From positions 3,968,001 through 4,032,000 of the forward strand of contig SPDT01000001.1 of the NCBI GenBank assembly GCA_008477525.1: a DNA stretch of 64,000 nt. Reading direction: 5' to 3'. The notes under the pieces were generated by a model. That model saw only the letters and a program-made list of their open reading frames with translations, had not been told where the DNA came from and did not search any database. Source of the stretch: Hypomyces perniciosus (taxonomy: Eukaryota; Ascomycota; Sordariomycetes; Hypocreales; Hypocreaceae). Positions within the stretch are counted from its first letter, which is position 1; every line of letters begins with the position of its first letter. The translations under genes and the position numbers were made by a program. This document shows positions 24,916 to 36,505 of this stretch, piece after piece.

Positions 24916-26374
24916 TCATTGCATCATCATGCCCCCTGGGTTCATTGATTGGTTCATTGGCAGACCTGGCATATTGGGCATTTGAGGGGTTCTCTGGGCT
25001 GTCGGACTGGCCTGATTCGATGTTGAACCCGCACCGGGCTTCTGACCTGTGGCCGGCATCCGGAAAGCAGGTTCCTTCTTGGGATCAACCCCAGGGTACA
25101 CTGCTGCTAACCGCCTATACAGGTCCTTGATGGACCGATCTCGTTCTTCCCTGTCCGCTACAGGATCCATAGGGATGGCTGAGTTTTCAGCGCCAATTGG
25201 TTGAGCTCGCAGTTTGAGAGACAGGTTCAGCGGAGGAGGAGTCAGATATGCCGGGCACGGAGGCACCTTGACCTCCTGTTTACGGTCCGCCAATGCTGCC
25301 ATATATGAAAGATTTGCTTGTAGCCGCCGCATACACCTAAAATCCTCGTCAGTAACAGACTTTGATCGGACCAAGATCTAAAACATACTGGAAATAATCT
25401 TGTTGAAACAAGCTTTCCTCCTCTGTAGGTTTCCTGTCTGGCATGTTCCCATTCAGAGCCGCATGTTCCTTTTTCAGTTCCTGCTGCGTCGTCTGTATCT
25501 GGATTGACTCGTATAACAATTCGTGATTGATGTCCAACAGTAGTGCAAATCGCTCCTTGTCGCGATTCTCTGTCGTGGGACTCAGAGGTACAGGTGCTGA
25601 TGACGGAACACCCATGCCTCCTGCAGGATTCGACGAAAACGTCGGCGTCTGAGGGGTTGCCGCTCTGCTTGATTGTGGGTGATGATTGCTTGGGGTCTGA
25701 CCTTGGGGCATGGGTTGTGGTGGTGAGAATTGAGGTTGTTGGGGAGGCATTACGTTTGTCGGGGTACCTTGTGCCGCACTTGGGGGCCTCTGAGGAGTCG
25801 ATATTTGGTTCATCATTTGGTTCGGTTGCTGAGGTTGCATTCGTTGGATCAACTGGGGTTGTTGAGGCATTCCTGGTTGAGGCATTGGGAAACCTTGCAT
25901 GCCGGGACCCATCATGTAGTTATTCGGAGCGAAGTTCTGCGGACCGACGGACGAGGGTAGCACTTGGCTGTAGGGCCCTCCGGAGAACTGCTGCTGGTAG
26001 GCCGCCACTGTGAATTGTCAGCACTCGGTCTCGTCATGGACATTGAAGACGAGAATAGAATGGGGGACGAAAAGGAAGGCGTGAATCACATCTGCCGGCC
26101 AAGTCATTGGCACGACGATCACCAGATTGAGTCACCTACTTTGACCATTCGGCGCCATGTTGGGCATGCCTGGATTTGGCATCATCCCTGCACTCCCATC
26201 TGGCATCATATGAGGGGCGCCGCCAGCGTAAGCTCCCTGAGGAGCCATCCCGCCGAACTGCTGCTGCCGGTTGTACATGACCTGCTGGCCGGGCTGCATT
26301 CCAGGCTGCGGCGCGCCCGCGGGATTGTTGAAGTTTGGAGCAGCATTGCCGAAGCCATAATTGGCGGAGTACAT
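24916..26374 (-). CDS. SS18/SSXT-domain protein, probable SWI/SNF chromatin-remodelling subunit
   Basis: Three exons, 26374-26140, 26007-25389 and 25336-24916 (introns 132 and 52 nt), encode 424 residues. The first half is Gln/Pro/Met/Gly-rich low complexity (QQPQ, MPNMAPN). The conserved core lies at about residues 220-310: LLLDINHELLYESIQIQ, a charged loop, then DYFQCMRRLQANLSYMAALAD, which matches the layout of the SNH domain of SS18/SYT (helix, then LxxNLxYLAxxAD). The intron junction falls in this motif and is rebuilt cleanly. In animals and fungi SSXT proteins are SWI/SNF-type remodeller subunits or coactivators. The tail is again low complexity (MPGLPMNQSM). The family call rests on the motif by eye; complex membership is inference. 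Confidence 0.75.
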
Positions 26375-27950
26375 GGCAGGCGGGCGTTATTCGACTGAAA
26401 GATCACAAGCTTCGCGAATCTTGGAAGGGCGGAATCAACAGGAGCGAGAGATTTTGCGCGATAGGAAAGAGGAGCAGGATAGCTGCCTAGCGAGGTTTTG
26501 TGTGCCGGAACTCGCTTGGTTCTTCTCGGCCAGAATGGCTTAGGCTGACGGTGATCGACAGAGGGCGCTCAGTCTTGGCTTGATGACTGAATGAGAACAC
26601 AGGTGCCAACAGCAGCTCTGCTTGATTTGACGTGTCGGATCGAGCTGATTCAGGCTGCGAGTGTCGGTCTCTGAATAGCCTTCCTGTTCGTCGTTTCAAA
26701 CGATAGCTAGAACCGCGTGACAAACACTACGGGCTGTCGCGGTTTTCACGAATATGTATGCGCGGTTGCCTCTTGCAAGCCCGGTAGGGAAATGGTAATG
26801 AACGAACGACACGGTGCGACGTATTTCGAGCGTATACGAAGTAGGATTCGAGAATATTGATCAATCAAGACCGCGTAGGGATGTCGCCAGAAAAGTTGCA
26901 GCGTGCGCGCAAAACAACGAGACAGGTGGACGATTTGGGTTAAGCATCAGAGACCCGATGAAAACGTCGCCCCGGCCCGCCCCTCGCTTAGATAATAGCT
27001 TCGTTCTCCTCGTCAAGGTGTCACAAGTGCGCGTCAGCCGGACAGGGACTTTTCGTTCTGCAGGATGTGGATGTGGGATGTGGATGTGGGATGTGGATGT
27101 GGGATGTGGATGTGGGATGTGGATGTGGGATGTGGATGTGGGATGTGGATGTGGGATGTGGACGGATGTCGGTGATAGATGCAGCGTGCGTGTACTTCGT
27201 AGAGTGAGGTGTGATAAATTGAATATTAGTACTAGATACGAATGCGAAAGAAATCGAGCCACTAGAACGGAGTACATGGAACGGATTACTGGATATGGAT
27301 AGGAAATATTATCAGCCGGAGGACCTATATCCGCTACGGCGGGGTGAAATCCGTTGTGCTGCATCCGATCCGTCAGCCAAGGAAACCTCCCTAATCCTCT
27401 CAGCATGAAAAATGCTCTTTGGCCCCGATATTAATAACGTAAGAGCATTGTCCAGGGAGTCTCGGAACTCTGCCGAACAGGTCTCTTGTTTCGGCTTCTG
27501 AAGATCATGCGATTTTTGGGCGGGTCGGGCCAATGCAAAAACTGGTAGATAGGTACTAATACTCCGTATTATGACTTACACACATCTTTGTCAGACATAT
27601 CATTCCCGCAAACAAAAGAATTCAGAACTGATTCATCAGTGCAGTTGAAATGGATCCCAATACGATTGATCACAAGGCTTCAGATATTCTTGTTATTGGT
27701 CATGCTCACATACATATTACCATCATAAAAAAAAGCTCCGAAAACGACAGGGAGGATATTTATATTAAACAGCTGCCGCAATCGGCATTCACCGCCGGCT
27801 CACCCCATGAAGAGTAATACTTATATTACTCCGTAGTAGTCCATTGTAAGAAGTGACGACGTCATCCCGTTTCACTTATTCACACACTTCTCTGACCTGC
27901 GAAATCCCGGACCGGCACCGCGCACTTCGTCATATTATTCCGTGCCTACA
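26375..27950. other. Intergenic region with minisatellite
   Basis: 1.6 kb between the SS18-like start and the GDSL gene stop. It contains the 13-bp minisatellite listed separately and several TACGGAGTA-type words. Open frames across the repeat are artefacts of its 13-bp periodicity. Confidence 0.6.
27065..27161. repeat. 13-bp minisatellite (ATGTGGATGTGGG), about 7.5 copies
   Basis: Near-perfect tandem copies of ATGTGGATGTGGG over 97 bp, with no visible mismatch between units. Because 13 is not a multiple of 3, all frames read a 13-residue cycle, which explains the repetitive open frames on both strands here. Confidence 0.95.
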
Positions 27951-29095
27951 TCAACTTCTGTAATAAGTGCCGTATTTCGACTTTCCATTCACAACATCGA
28001 TGAAATGTTCGGCAACGTGCCCGCTCGCCCTTCCAGAAATATGCACTTCATCATACCTAGACCCGGACTCAGTATCATCCATTCGCGCACTCAAGGTCAA
28101 CAAGTTGCAGAAATCACTCACCACATGAAACTCGATCTCGGCTCCGTTGATTGATAGCAACCAGCGTCTCCGCATCCTCTCCACGATCCAGTGACATTGG
28201 CCGGTTCAGTAAGGTATGCGGTAGGATTGGAACGCATGTCCATAAAAAGCGAGTTCACGTCAAAAAGCGCAATTTTCGCTCCCGGCCAACGCCTTTTTAC
28301 GAGCAGGTTGAACGGAGCACCCGTAGCGAACATGGTGTTCGCGCTGGTCAAGTACTGTTCCATCTTATTTTGGAACTCCGTCGTGTTGAAAGTCGCCTTG
28401 TCCTTCCAATACGAGTTATTACCAGTGCCTCCATTGCTGGTGGAGGCATACATGGGGGACAGATGAAGGGGAGCCACGTTGAACAGGACGAATTGGCGAC
28501 CCCCGAGTTTATATATGTTATCGAAAGCTTCCCACACGGCCTCCGCAAAATCCGAAATCGTCGCTCCCTGGATCTGCTTGTCGCCTAGAAATCCGTCGAT
28601 ACCCAGGTCGTTCGTGCCAATCCACACTGTATACACCGTGTTATCGGCCGTCAAGTCTGGATACAGATCCTTGTAGCTGAGATCTGTCTTGAAAGTCGGA
28701 ATTTGGGAGTCCACTATCGATAGGAAAGGGGCCTTGATGTTGTCCAAATAGTGCTGCGTGACCTTGTCAGAGCACATGCCACCGCCAACAGCATAATCAT
28801 AGAGCCTAGCGTTTGTCTTATTCGCGACAATCCTTCCCCAGATATAACCGCCAACTGATGTGTCGTTGTTGACCGGAAGCATTTTCCCAGCAGGAGGTAG
28901 GGCGTTGTTGTTTAAGATGTAGCCCAGACGTCCTTCATCCGTGTAACTGTCTCCAAACATGACGAGGTTACTCATCTTCAGCAAGCCACCGGAGCTTGCA
29001 GCTACCAAGGTCGTAGCATATCGTGAGGGAAGCATATTGACCTCTTTGGTCCTTTTGTCATGAGGTGGAACTGCAAGACTGTAAACTTCTTCCAT
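27951..29095 (-). CDS. GDSL-family lipase/acylhydrolase (CE16-like esterase)
   Basis: Exons 29095-28122 and 28056-27951 with a 65-nt intron encode 359 residues. The block I motif FGDSYTD (nucleophile S50), WIGTNDLG (block III Asn), and the C-terminal YDEVH (Asp/His, residues 326-330) form the SGNH catalytic set. The last is only present after splicing exon 2, which supports the intron. Homologues are esterases of the CE16/GDSL group, often secreted and acting on acetylated sugars or lipids. The present N-terminus (MEEVYSLAVPPHDKRT) has no clear signal peptide, so a 5' exon may be missing or the start may be wrong. N-glycosylation sequons (NNS, NVT) are consistent with a secreted protein. The family is firm; substrate and start are not. 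Confidence 0.83.
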
Positions 29096-29792
29096 CTTCC
29101 AGGTGTTAAGACAGCACGGTATTTAACATGCCCAATGAAGTACAAATTCAACTAACCTCATACACTACCCCGCGTTTAAAGCAATCCATAAAAGCCGTCG
29201 GCATCTTCATAACATGGGTTTGCGGACCGTGGGCCGGTGCTACCATTCATAATATAGCCAGTCCCAGTATCGCATTGTTCGCATTCGGCTATCATCTTTG
29301 ATATCACATCATCTAACTATAACCTATATCTATAATATAATTTCCTATATTATAATAATAGCCGCCTTTAGCGCCCTTTATTTTCCAGTTTTCTACTTAG
29401 GTTTAATTGAGAGGATTCCTCGCATATGTATTGCTGTTACGCTTAATTCAACGTGGCATCCGGTAATGGGTGACTATTCTACCACATGCTGCATGATCAC
29501 CCTATATGTGAGAGGAGAGACAAACTATGTATTGTGAATGTTCGATGATGATTAATTATTCTAGGGGGAATTCTCATTTCGAGAGACAGATCTTTGAACT
29601 GTGTCAGTCTGGGTGTAAGGTGACAAAGCGGGATGGATCGAATTATCCCCGATTAAATGGCCGGACTCCTCATCCGACATGGAGTCTTCTCCTACCTAAA
29701 ATGGACCTCTACTAAACCCGTCGGAAGAGATGCATAGTCCCATCCCCACTATTCAGACAAGTTGCTGCTAATATCCCTGCAATAAGTAGTAT
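29096..29792. other. Intergenic AT-rich region
   Basis: 697 bp with an AT-rich stretch at 29290-29400. It contains the upstream region of the GDSL gene and 3' DNA of the dienelactone hydrolase. No gene is supported. Confidence 0.6.
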
Positions 29793-30736
29793 TCATGAGG
29801 TAATCTCAAAGCGAGAATTAAACCATGAAATGCATTGGTTTTCCGCCTCAACAGCCTGTTTTGCACTGTTCGCAAGTGTAACGTCGGCACGGACACAGAA
29901 GCCATGCCCAGCGTTCTGGTAAATACGAGCCTCGCCCCTCGCAGCATCGGGTTTCCTTTCAACAATAGCTTTGATCTTCTCGGCCTGTGCTACAGACACA
30001 TAAGAGTCCTGATCTCCTATAGCGAACGAGGTTGGAATATTCAGCTTCTCAGCATCGCCGGGAAGGCTAAGAAGACTTGGATGTCCCGTGAAGGCTGCAT
30101 CAATCAGGGGTTTGCCATCAATCGTGTCACCACGAGCGAGAAGCAAGGTCTGTTTACCGCCCCAGCAGAAGCCGACGGCGCCAACTGACAATGTCGCTCC
30201 CTCCTCTTTCCGAAGCTGTTCGAAGAAGCCTTTGACGACCTGGTAGGCTTTGCTAGGGTAGTTATGAATCATAAATGGAATGATACCGTACAGAGCATGG
30301 AGCAAATGATATCTAGATAGCAACGTGTTAACAATGCCGATACCTTTCACCCCAGGAACGTGGCTCACATTTTTGATAGAACGTTGGTCGCTGTGCTAGA
30401 CTCCTTGACCCTTTCAAGCACCCATAGTGGCGTGGAGCGACCTACAATATGTCAAAACATATGCACAGTGACATTCTATCAGAGCTGACCCTGCTTACCT
30501 TTCATGAAGTCAGGCACGTAGACCTTAAACCCACCCTTATCCGCATAGTTGTCGGCAATCAGTCGAGCATTAACAAACTCCCAACCGAAGGCATCGGAAA
30601 TAACAACGATTATACCCTTGGCTGGTTGTCCATTTGAAGGCTCGACAACATACACGTCCAAGCCATAGGCCTTGGTGAGACTTCCGCGAGGTTGTCCCTC
30701 GTGGATAGCGCCGCTGAAGCAATCAGGGCAGGACAT
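29793..30736 (-). CDS. Dienelactone hydrolase family protein
   Basis: Three exons, 30736-30499, 30441-30369 and 30312-29793 (introns 57 and 56 nt), encode 276 residues with an alpha/beta-hydrolase fold. The nucleophile motif is GFCWGGK (Cys nucleophile, as in bacterial dienelactone hydrolases), followed by GDQD (Asp) and AGHGF (His). The N-terminus CPDCFSG and VVISDAFGW match the common fungal branch of this family. The small middle exon (PLWVLERVKES) is supported by GTAAGC and GTGAGC donors, TTGTAG and ATCTAG acceptors and continuous frame. Fungal members hydrolyse dienelactone-like or carboxymethylenebutenolide esters; the true substrate is unknown. No signal peptide, so probably cytosolic. 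The GDSL gene lies downstream in the same orientation. Confidence 0.88.
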
Positions 30737-32359
30737 TCTTGGCGTTTCGTGATCCCTTGGCCTCTGTGCTAGAGGTTTCTTTTTCTTTCAAACTGGGATA
30801 GATCGGGTTGTTGGTTGTAGCTTTCGGTCTCCTCGCTGCTACGTGCGTCTGTGTTGGGTTATCCCACAACCCCGTTCTCTGTCGACTCTTGGCGGGTCAA
30901 CTGAGGAGCTGAAGATGGCAGTCACATGTGAGGAGAAAAGAGTTTAGCGTGAATCGCGACTCCAGTATTCTTTGAGGTTTTGAATGCCTATGGAATTCTA
31001 TGGACCAGATTTATCCCTATGGACGATTTCCCACGGGATCTGTTCTATAGTGTACTACCAGCTGGATAGTTGCATCAAGATAGGAGTGACCAGGCACAAT
31101 CGACCAACAGCAACACAGTGGGAGCCGCTTGGTCCTCATTCTTAACTCCTCGTTTAGACACAAAAGATTAATGACATTTACATGGGATAAAATGAATAAT
31201 ATTGGGCTGATCATTGCTTAAATTGGCAGTTCGAATGGTTACAGTTTGACATTTTAGGGTAGCAGTTGTTTCACGCAAACAAGTGTGGGCTTCGCAAGTC
31301 TTCAGGACTTGATCCTCGTTTAATTTCAAGCGCAATCACTATGGTCGTAAGTAAAGCTACTGAATATATTGTACTTGGATAGAAGCCCGCATTTTGTGGC
31401 AACAATGATGCTGATCCGAATACGCGATGTTGGATGTTATAACGGTCGGTTTTGTGGGTTAGGGACGAAGGCCACCAAGTGAAACTGGCTGGTATTAGAG
31501 GGGATATTAAAATGCGCCGTACACAGTTTGGAGGGCACTAACCATGTATTATCTTATTAGTTTTTTTTTAGCATGATGGGAGGCACATGAATGCCATCTA
31601 CCCCTTGGGTGAATGTCAGTACTTTCCAAACCGACACAAAGTTTAGTCTCTGAGAATGAACCACTTCGTACATCTGGTGAAAGCTTTAGTTATGAGAGGT
31701 ACACAATAAAACCACTGGTATTCTAGACATCTGACTGTCAAGGGATGTTCTCGTTCAATAAGTTGTAAGTGTCTCCCCTGAAGTGATGCAAGCTGAAATC
31801 CCCTCAAGTTAACCTCTAGCTTAGCTCTTCCTAGATCTGTCTTTGTGTGGGGGGGTCAATTTTCATGAGTTATTGTGGAATTTTGAGTACATATCATCTT
31901 AACCCCATCATGGGTGCTATGTCAATAGTGTTTGCTTTGTTCCACGCAGACATTCAGGCCGGGAGGGCCGCCTCGACATGACACACTCACAGCTTTGCCA
32001 ATGTATCCTTAATCCATCTAGCGAATATACCGTGTATCAAATTTTATTGGTAGTGGAACTAGATTCCCAATCCTCATGATATGCATAGCCACTCTGCAAC
32101 GTCGAGTATGACTCTAGGCATTTCCATTCCGCAATTCGACAAAACGCTATCGGATAGCTACTGATCAAGGTTTATGAGGTATTAATTGAATCTAAATTTC
32201 CGAGGAATTTATTTGCCATTCACCAATCGTCGCATAAGAACGGACAAAGAAGCATACTGAGTTCCCGACATGCTATCCCGAAGCTTCTCAGCCACTCATG
32301 CAGGATCCGAGGCGGTGACCTTTTGCGGTAGATACCTCACTTTTTGAGAATAGTGCTGT

Positions 32360-32680
32360 ATGATAAAAGGAAAATCAGAAATCCTCCTTCCGTCAGAGCA
32401 TGCATGGCTAAAGGGAGTTTGGGGGTTCGAGGTTACCTCTCACGATGCGTCCTGTAGGTATACCCCAGAGTTGGAGCCTCAACCTACGCTTGATGGCAAT
32501 GTCAAAGAAAATATTGAGGCTAAGCCAGATAATCCTAGTGAAGGATCTGTAACGCTGGACTTGAATAGGAAGCAGGAAGCCATCTCCATGCGCGACGTAT
32601 CATACTCGCCGAGACAAGGAGGTCCAGGGATAGTCGCAGGTGATGTCAAGTTAACGTTACCCGTCCGTGTCCTCGGCTAG
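32360..32680 (+). CDS. Hypothetical ORF, possible gene remnant
   Basis: A 106-codon frame with a hydrophilic, acidic composition (NVKENIEAKPDNPSEGS) and no known motif. It lies isolated in gene-poor DNA. It could be an exon of an unrecognised or decayed gene or chance. I cannot assign a function. Confidence 0.15.
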   Translation: MIKGKSEILLPSEHAWLKGVWGFEVTSHDASCRYTPELEPQPTLDGNVKENIEAKPDNPSEGSVTLDLNRKQEAISMRDVSYSPRQGGPGIVAGDVKLTLPVRVLG

Positions 32681-34206
32681 CAGATCGTCTGGGGGAAATA
32701 CCCAGGGTCTCAAAGGTTGGTTCGCGCTCTCGGGGACAAAAGAAGATGTGGAAATTGGCTCCCGCCATCCCTAAAAAGATCCAAGGCCATACCATTTGAA
32801 GCTTCTTTTCCGAATCGGGAAGGCCGCGATGATAATGGAGTCACATTGAACGGCTATATTTCATGGAATCCTGGCAATCAAGGGACCGATGCCTGGCCTT
32901 TCTCAGTAAGTAAACATTGTTTACTACATTTTGTCCGAATCCTGCGTTTGTCGGTGCTGATAACTGAAAAATGGTGGTGGTAGGATGAAGAGTCTAGACT
33001 CTGGGCCTCGGATGGTATAGCACAGACAGAATGAGACATGATAAACATTGGCAGTTCTCACCATATGTCCCCGAAGAAAAAATCACCTAGTAACAGATCA
33101 TTGGTGCTTTAATCGCATCGGCAATAATGAAGGGTGTCTGGTGGGCATCATTGGCAATGTGTGAGACATGTCATAAGTTAGCCAAGATAAACCCAGGAAA
33201 CGGGGATTTAGCGCCATAAAGCAATGATCACAACAGGACGGGAAACCCACGTGAAGTTTCCGGGTGGTGGGTAGCCAAATGCTTCGTCCGAAGCCCCTAT
33301 GTATCCAAATACCTACGTAGGGATGGATCTACAACTTACACACACTTCATGTTTTATCGTGTTTTAAGTACAAAGACTGCAACCCATGATTTGGGAAATC
33401 TGCAGGGGAGTCTTCGTTTTTGGGTTGCCGAGAATATGCACGGTAAGTCTTCCCGAATACATGGGATTCGCCACCCGGCGCCTCTCCGGAGCATCCCAAA
33501 ACGCGCCCATCTGCTCTACTCGTAAGTTGTTTCAAGCTATTTTGATCCCATGGTCTGTTATTGTTTGCTTTTATTTTTTTCCGTGATAATTGGGCTCACA
33601 ATCGCCTGTCTCTCTCAGCCTCTCGTGCTAGCTTCCATACACGGACATGGAGTCCAGGGCCATCCATCGCGACTCTGTGGCCTTTGGTTGTCAAAATACT
33701 GGAGATCCGCATGGCATTTGTGCCAGGGCCAGGGTCGTATTAGTGGCATGATTGGCTAGGGTGAGATACTACTAGTACTCCGTAGTAAGATGTAGTACTA
33801 GACCCGGAGATGATCTGCGCCTCCCCCCACCAACCGTCTATGCAGTAACATCGCGAGATGCATAGTAATAATTCTATTGTTCAAACTCTGTGCAACGACT
33901 CAGGCAGGTGTTGGTGCGTTTCAAATCCTGACGACCGCCAAGATCTCGTGTGGTGATGTTTTGCACATGCTTGGCGATGGGGGTCAGAATTGGGAGTTCG
34001 AGAGCCGCTTATCCGGTCTAGGAAGTTGCCTTTGCAACATGTGGGAGCTGTTTTGGGGGACAGTGATTGACATACGGAAGTTTCTAGTTTACATGGCTAA
34101 ACTCCCTGGAATGGTGGAATAGGGGTTGCCATCTGATGGACATGGTTGGTGTAAGTTAGTTCCGGCTGGTGATGGTGCTCTTCCACGATCCCAGACCGAT
34201 AACTAC

Positions 34207-34213
34207 ATAAATA
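34207..34213 (+). promoter_or_regulatory. TATA-like box of the LPMO gene
   Basis: ATAAATA about 220 bp upstream of the LPMO start codon, followed by a pyrimidine-rich stretch (CCCTCTCCATCC) suitable for a transcription start. Consistent with an inducible promoter; not proven. Confidence 0.35.
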
Positions 34214-34431
34214 GGCCATTACCCTCTCCATCCAAGGTGTCTTCGATCTATCTATTCTCAGAATTAAAAGCACCACAGTCCTTTTCCATCAAGTACGATT
34301 GACTTGTGTACAGCCTCTCCCTTAAGCAAAACTCACACAAAACTTCAATTACTTTTATCAGAGCAGCGCTTGGCTTAAAGAGATATCCATTTTGCACAAA
34401 AGGCTTCTCCTTTCACAAAAGAATATTCGAA

Positions 34432-35139
34432 ATGAAGTTCCTTTCTCTCACCTCCGTCTTCGGACTTGCCACCATGGCCCATGCCCACATGGAGATGAGC
34501 TGGCCTCCTGCCTTCAACTCCAAGTTCAACCCAAATACTCCTCAGGCCAGCATCGACTACAGCATGACCAACCCCCTTTTGGCCAGCGGCAGCAACTACC
34601 CCTGCAAGGGCTACCACTCCATCTTCGACACTCCTGCGGGCAAGTCTGTCGTCCAGTGGCAGGCAGGCCAGAGGTACAACTTCACCATCGTCGGCTCGGC
34701 CACTCACAACGGTGGTAGTTGCCAGGCCTCGCTCTCCTACGACAGAGGCAAGACCTGGACCGTGGTCAAATCCTTCATCGGAGGCTGCCCTCTGAAGCCC
34801 ACCTGGGACTTCACTCTGCCTAACGATACTCCCACTGGTGAAGCCATCTTCTCCTGGACTTGGTTCAACCAGATCGGCAACCGAGAGATGTACATGAACT
34901 GCGCACACGTCACTATCACTGGCCGAAGCAATGTTGCGCAGCGAAGCCCCTCCGATCCTTTCAAGGGCCGCCCTGCTCAGTTCGTCGCCAACGTTGGTAA
35001 CAGGTGCGGTACCCTTGAGGGTAAGGACCTACTCTTCCCTCAGCCAGGCCCTGATGTCGATTTGGCCTCTTCAAACACTTCCCCTCCTACCGGTACCTGC
35101 GCCAGGGCCAAGCGCTTTGCTATGCCCCTGAAGGCATAA
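34432..35139 (+). CDS. Secreted AA11-like lytic polysaccharide monooxygenase (chitin-active type)
   Basis: 235 residues in a single exon. The start at 34432 gives an 18-residue signal peptide ending AHA, so the mature protein begins with His19, the N-terminal copper ligand of the LPMO histidine brace. The second brace His is H92 in SATHNGGSC, and the axial Tyr is Y154 in GNREMYMNC. Other AA11 landmarks are YPCKGY, a SFIGGCP block and SWTWFNQIGN. AA11 enzymes cleave chitin oxidatively using copper and a reductant. The C-terminal part has a further Cys pair (NRCGT, GTCAR) and a short Pro-rich tail without a chitin-binding module. An in-frame ATG further upstream (34306) would bury the signal peptide and is rejected. 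Convergent with the methyltransferase gene. The family call is strong; chitin activity is inferred. Confidence 0.88.
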   Translation: MKFLSLTSVFGLATMAHAHMEMSWPPAFNSKFNPNTPQASIDYSMTNPLLASGSNYPCKGYHSIFDTPAGKSVVQWQAGQRYNFTIVGSATHNGGSCQASLSYDRGKTWTVVKSFIGGCPLKPTWDFTLPNDTPTGEAIFSWTWFNQIGNREMYMNCAHVTITGRSNVAQRSPSDPFKGRPAQFVANVGNRCGTLEGKDLLFPQPGPDVDLASSNTSPPTGTCARAKRFAMPLKA

Positions 35140-35575
35140 ACGAGCTGGTTTTCGTCGGTGAACTGGTGAAATCCTGGAGATTTCACCGAGATGGATTTAT
35201 TCCGTATACACTTACTTTCTGGTATATGAGTTTTCTGTGTATCCATAGATGTATATACTTTACATAGTAGATGAACATTGCCAATAACACATCCACTTTT
35301 ATGCTCCCAGCTGAATGCGTGTTTCCAGATTTGAGCATATTTACTTACCCTTACCCTGTTGCTTCTATGCCTATCCTATTTACCGTTTGCTCTCGTTGCC
35401 TAATGAGATATGTAATCCACCAGCACTTAGTTTATTCTTGAACTTCTTATCATAGGTCCCTTCTCTTTAGGGCATTCTCACAGCTTGCCCCGAATACCAC
35501 TAGTACACTGAGTCAAAAACAGTAGTCTCTGACTTTCTTCCAAGATGCTCTTCACGAATAAATATTATAGGCAAG
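35140..35575. other. Convergent 3' intergenic region
   Basis: 436 bp between the stops of the LPMO (+) and methyltransferase (-) genes. Nothing else is seen. Confidence 0.65.
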
Positions 35576-36505
35576 TTAATTTTCCGGATTCTGTCCCATC
35601 GTCCACTGAAATTGCCAACCCATAATGCATCCAGCGTCGAGATCCTCGTAAAGCCCTTTCACAACGTCATCCACAACCTCATGCGTTTTCGCCCAGTCGA
35701 ATCCTCCAGCCTCTACTATTCCATGCATGAACTGGATAGCGTTCTCTACTACAGATTCTCCAGTCAATCGCTGGAACTCCTTATCGTGGCTCAAGCTACT
35801 GAATATCCGCTTGGAACAATTGACATAACCCTGACTCTCCAGTTTTTCCAGAAGATAGGTAGGGGCCCTGAAAGTCGGTTTCAGCAAATTCCTATTCAGT
35901 ACTAGACGCAGATATGTGGAGGAATTCGACAGGTCCGGCACTTACAGGATATCAATGCCCACAGATATTGCGTAGCGCAACTCTACGCTGAGCCACTTCT
36001 GAAAGTTTTCTGTCATTGGCAAACAAATTCTGCTGTAGTAGTATAATTCATCCCAAATAAGCCAGCCCCCTGGTCGTAACAGAGTTCTCAAATTCGCTGC
36101 TACCATTTCCCACTGGTCAGCTTTGAGAGCAACGATGAAAAGTCTAATGTGGACGCAATCATATTGTCCCTGTAGCTCTGCTGGGAACGGCTTGAGAGCG
36201 TCAGCAAAGGAGAGCTTCACATTCGGTGGCAGAGCAGAAGGGTCTGGGAACTTGGACACATCGAAGTCGTATCCATCAAGCCGGGTGTTGCTTGGCAACT
36301 CGGATGCCAAATCGTTCAGCCAGATGCCAGTACCCGTGCCGACATCAGCCACAGCTGGGACATGCTCGCGAGAGAGGAGATGTTCATGAATGTGCTCTGG
36401 AAGGGACCTCTTGGTGATAGTACCCCAGCAGCGGTGGATTTTATTTAGACGACGCTCTTCCACGCCCTTCGCACCATGGTTAAGCAAGTAGACGGATGTG
36501 CTCAT
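35576..36505 (-). CDS. SAM-dependent methyltransferase, LaeA-like fungal class
   Basis: Exons 36505-35946 and 35867-35576 with a 78-nt intron encode 283 residues. Motif I is VADVGTGTGIWLNDLA, followed by DGYDFDVSKFP (acidic loop binding the SAM ribose), LSFADALKPFP and LLRPGGWLIWDE (post-motif). This arrangement matches the abundant fungal class I methyltransferases often annotated as LaeA-like or as secondary-metabolite tailoring enzymes. The N-terminus (YLLNHGAKGVEERRLN) is a common leader in this class. No neighbouring synthase gene is present, so a biosynthetic pathway cannot be assigned. A single inverted-repeat element lies 0.4 kb upstream. The fold is firm; substrate unknown. Confidence 0.85.

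Larger units (their letters stand above)
30737..34431. other. Large gene-poor intergenic region
   Basis: 3.7 kb between the divergent dienelactone hydrolase and LPMO genes. A frame at 32360-32680 (106 codons, + strand) and short frames at 32717-32983 and 33877-34122 have no recognisable domain or splice logic. They may be remnants of a decayed gene. CTCF-like or tRNA features were not seen. Confidence 0.5.

Noticed and set aside
26814..27406. Repetitive frames over the 13-bp minisatellite on both strands
   Set aside because: The peptide repeat is only the 13-bp unit read in three frames; no gene signals.
34306..34431. Upstream in-frame ATG for the LPMO
   Set aside because: Would place 42 residues before the signal peptide and displace the N-terminal copper-binding His.
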